Shown here in pieces: positions 62,424 to 64,000 of a DNA stretch of 64,000 bases. The notes beneath the pieces are model-generated. The model had not been told where the DNA came from. It worked only from the letters and a program-made list of their open reading frames with translations, and did no database searches. The translations under genes and the position numbers were made by a program. Positions within the stretch are counted from its first letter, which is position 1. Each line of letters starts with the position of its first letter. This DNA is from Methanoregula sp. PtaB.Bin085 (GTDB taxonomy: Archaea > Halobacteriota > Methanomicrobia > Methanomicrobiales > Methanospirillaceae). Location of the stretch: positions 248,001-312,000 of the forward strand of contig NZ_MVQB01000027.1 in NCBI RefSeq assembly GCF_002067035.1. Reading direction: 5' to 3'.

Positions 62424-63011
62424 TTATGCGGGCAGCGGGTGACGGATGAAATGTTTCAGAAGCTGTGCCATGGTCTTCCCGAGATGCCGTGCACGGTCCA
62501 TCCCCTCTTCGTCCTTTTCGACATCGCCAATATCCCGGCCGATACCGATAACGGGAAGGCCAGGGACGATCATGTCGTTTGCAAGAAGGAAGTGGAGCAT
62601 GGAATCCGCCGTGCGGCTTGCCCCGGCCCTCCTGACCGCGACCGTCACGTTCCCGACCTTGTGTTTCAGGGGGTGGCCGTTGGCATACGAGACAAACCCG
62701 GCCCGGTCGATGAGCGCCTTCATCTCTGCGGTGATATCGAGGAAATAGACAGGGGAGCCAAGAATGATGCCATCCGCTTCCCGCATCTTCCGGATACACA
62801 AATTGACAATGTCGTCGTCGATGACGCACTTCCCGTCCCGGTTCTCAAAGCACTTCATGCAGGCGAGACAGCCGTGAACCTTCTTCCCCCCGATCTGGAT
62901 AGTCTCTGTCTCTATGCCCTTCTTTTCCATCTCTGCAAGGATGGTCCGGATAAGGACAGATGTGTTGCCATCCTTCCGCGGGCTCCCGTTGATTGCGAGG
63001 ACTTTTGTCAT
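62424..63011 (-). CDS. Flavodoxin-fold NAD(P)H-dependent reductase, Isf-like
   Basis: A 195-residue flavoprotein with VLAINGSPRKDGNTSVLI near 4 and GCLACMKCFENRDGKC near 46 (C-x2-C-x2-C-x7-C). GSPVYFLDITAEMKALIDRAG follows. It is close in sequence to the other two Isf-like members of the array. Confidence 0.87.
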   Translation of the reverse strand: MTKVLAINGSPRKDGNTSVLIRTILAEMEKKGIETETIQIGGKKVHGCLACMKCFENRDGKCVIDDDIVNLCIRKMREADGIILGSPVYFLDITAEMKALIDRAGFVSYANGHPLKHKVGNVTVAVRRAGASRTADSMLHFLLANDMIVPGLPVIGIGRDIGDVEKDEEGMDRARHLGKTMAQLLKHFIRHPLPA

Positions 63012-63015
63012 GGCA

Positions 63016-63579
63016 TCAGCTCTTTATCAGTTTCCTGCCGGCACTCCACGCATTCCCGGCATGCTTCCCGAGCGTCCAGTAGCGGTTGTCGGGCATGGTC
63101 AGGAAGAGAGGGTCGATCTCGGGGAAGTCGGGTTTCCTGTCCTTGATGACACGCCCGTCAGCATACGCACCAACAATCTCACCGATATACAGGCTGTTGG
63201 TAGGGAGGGTGACCTTCTGCACAAGCCGGCATTCGAGCGTGACCGGGCACTCCTGTATCATCGGAGCGGTTTTCAGGGTGCCATAAAAGAGATCGAAGAT
63301 CTTTGATTTGTCGGCTTTCCTTCCTGATACGAGCCCGCAGTAATCGGTCTTCTCGAGAAGAGCCGACGACGGGATATTCACGGAAAATGTCTTGGTCTCA
63401 GCAATCCCTTTCTGAGTATAGTGATTGTTGTTGATCCCGCATACGATCATCGGCGGATTCGCGTTCGCCCGGGTACACCATCCCACAGTCATGAAATTTG
63501 CTTTTCCTTCAACCTGCGTCCCGACGAGAACGACGGGCATCGGAATGAAAAAGTTCTGTCCGATTGGATTCTTCTCCAT
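63016..63579 (-). CDS. Flavin reductase-family protein (FMN-binding split barrel)
   Basis: A 187-residue protein: MPVVLVGTQVEGKANFMTVGW, ANANPPMIVCGINNNHYTQKGI and KTFSVNIPSSALLEKTDYCG fit the flavin reductase-like split barrel. First gene of the seven-gene minus-strand array; divergent from the HxlR gene by 170 bases. Confidence 0.88.
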   Translation of the reverse strand: MEKNPIGQNFFIPMPVVLVGTQVEGKANFMTVGWCTRANANPPMIVCGINNNHYTQKGIAETKTFSVNIPSSALLEKTDYCGLVSGRKADKSKIFDLFYGTLKTAPMIQECPVTLECRLVQKVTLPTNSLYIGEIVGAYADGRVIKDRKPDFPEIDPLFLTMPDNRYWTLGKHAGNAWSAGRKLIKS

Positions 63580-63698
63580 GTATCATCTCCCCGCACGGTG
63601 TGCGGCATGACGGGACAGAAAGCCATATACAGGCGGAATACAAACTATTCTTCTGTAAGGGCAATCTGAACCATTGGATTAGAATCAGCCTTAACTGA

Positions 63699-63706
63699 TT
63701 ATATAG
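63699..63706 (+). promoter_or_regulatory. TATA-box candidate between hxlR and the flavin array
   Basis: TTATATAG, about 45 bases before the HxlR ATG at 63749, in an AT-rich gap that must also serve the divergent array. It is symmetric enough to be read on either strand. Confidence 0.45.
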
Positions 63707-63748
63707 CAAATACGGTAAAAAAAGAAATATACTTTCATTGAGGTAACC

Positions 63749-64000
63749 ATGACATACACGAAGAACGGCAAGACCTTCCACTGCCCGGTTGAGGCTGCCC
63801 TGGATGTAATCGGAGGCAAATGGAAACCCCTTATCCTCTGGGCACTGAGGGACAATGTCATGCGCTTTGGCGAGTTGCAGAAGCAGCTGCCGGGGGTTAA
63901 CACCAAGATGCTCACGAAGCAGCTTCGTGAACTTGAAGAGGACGGCGTGATCAGCCGGAAAGTATACCCGGAGGTCCCGCCGCGGGTTGAATACGCTATT
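63749..64000 (+). CDS. HxlR-family transcription regulator, 3' end cut by the window
   Basis: The 84 visible residues begin [33 protein letters not shown] and continue with [30 protein letters not shown], the HxlR winged helix. A single cysteine (HCPVE) sits at the usual redox position. GAGGT before the ATG supports the start. It likely controls the divergent flavin array. Confidence 0.9.
   Translation, partial: MTYTKNGKTFHCPVEAALDVIGGKWKPLILWALRDNVMRFGELQKQLPGVNTKMLTKQLRELEEDGVISRKVYPEVPPRVEYAI

Noticed and set aside
1-64000. tRNA, rRNA, CRISPR
   Set aside because: I looked in the non-coding regions for tRNA T-loop sequences, rRNA cores and regular spaced repeats and saw none. A tRNA search program would be needed to be certain.

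Overview
This window looks like a chromosome segment of a hydrogenotrophic methanogen of the order Methanomicrobiales, close to Methanoregula or Methanosphaerula. The reasons are a thiol:fumarate reductase pair (TfrA/TfrB), two different energy-converting group 4 [NiFe] hydrogenases, a membrane pyrophosphatase, many archaeal iron-sulfur flavoproteins, GGTGA-type ribosome binding sites, TATA boxes placed for leaderless mRNAs and a PGF-CTERM-like protein. Most of the sequence is GC-rich. I found no rRNA, tRNA, CRISPR array or intact transposase.

Layout: 0-1.55 kb is an AT-rich two-gene island with a PD-(D/E)XK nuclease-like protein, probably acquired. 1.6-7.3 kb holds purM, aspartate kinase and tfrAB. 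7.3-18 kb holds membrane and secreted proteins, a glutaredoxin-thioredoxin reductase fusion, rubrerythrin, RadC, a run of small redox proteins with Isf-type flavoproteins, a site-2 protease and chorismate mutase. 18.3-28.3 kb (minus strand) is a twelve-gene Mbh-like hydrogenase operon that ends in its own maturation protease and contains a 1094-residue fusion of two antiporter modules. 29.4-34.5 kb (minus) is a complete six-gene echABCDEF operon. 35-43.5 kb holds a pRiA4b ORF-3-like protein, a PGF-CTERM protein, the K+-independent proton pyrophosphatase and a polar amino acid ABC transporter with two binding proteins. 43.3-50.1 kb has a YHS protein, a MerR-type regulator, a flavodoxin, three related lipoproteins (one frameshifted), a histidine kinase and a decayed regulator copy. 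50.1-58.3 kb has an amidohydrolase with a non-ATG start, an apparently autoregulated five-gene membrane-protein operon, a CPBP protease and an exported M3 peptidase. 58.4-59.0 kb is a YdeI-family pseudogene. 59.0-63.6 kb is a seven-gene flavin redox array transcribed away from an HxlR regulator cut by the window end.

Working together: the two hydrogenases would couple ion gradients to H2-driven ferredoxin reduction, the pyrophosphatase recovers energy from PPi, and TfrAB feeds the reductive TCA branch while regenerating heterodisulfide. The rubrerythrin, desulforedoxin-like, Isf and nitroreductase proteins look like an oxygen and redox stress layer.

The least expected items are: (1) the HTH / SdpI-like / PH-like operon whose promoter carries two overlapping perfect palindromes and three of whose products share an N-terminal IR-x3-GWC motif; (2) the fused antiporter subunit with complementary loss of pump lysines; (3) a structured intergenic repeat of about 160-210 bp in three copies; (4) the AT-rich nuclease pair.
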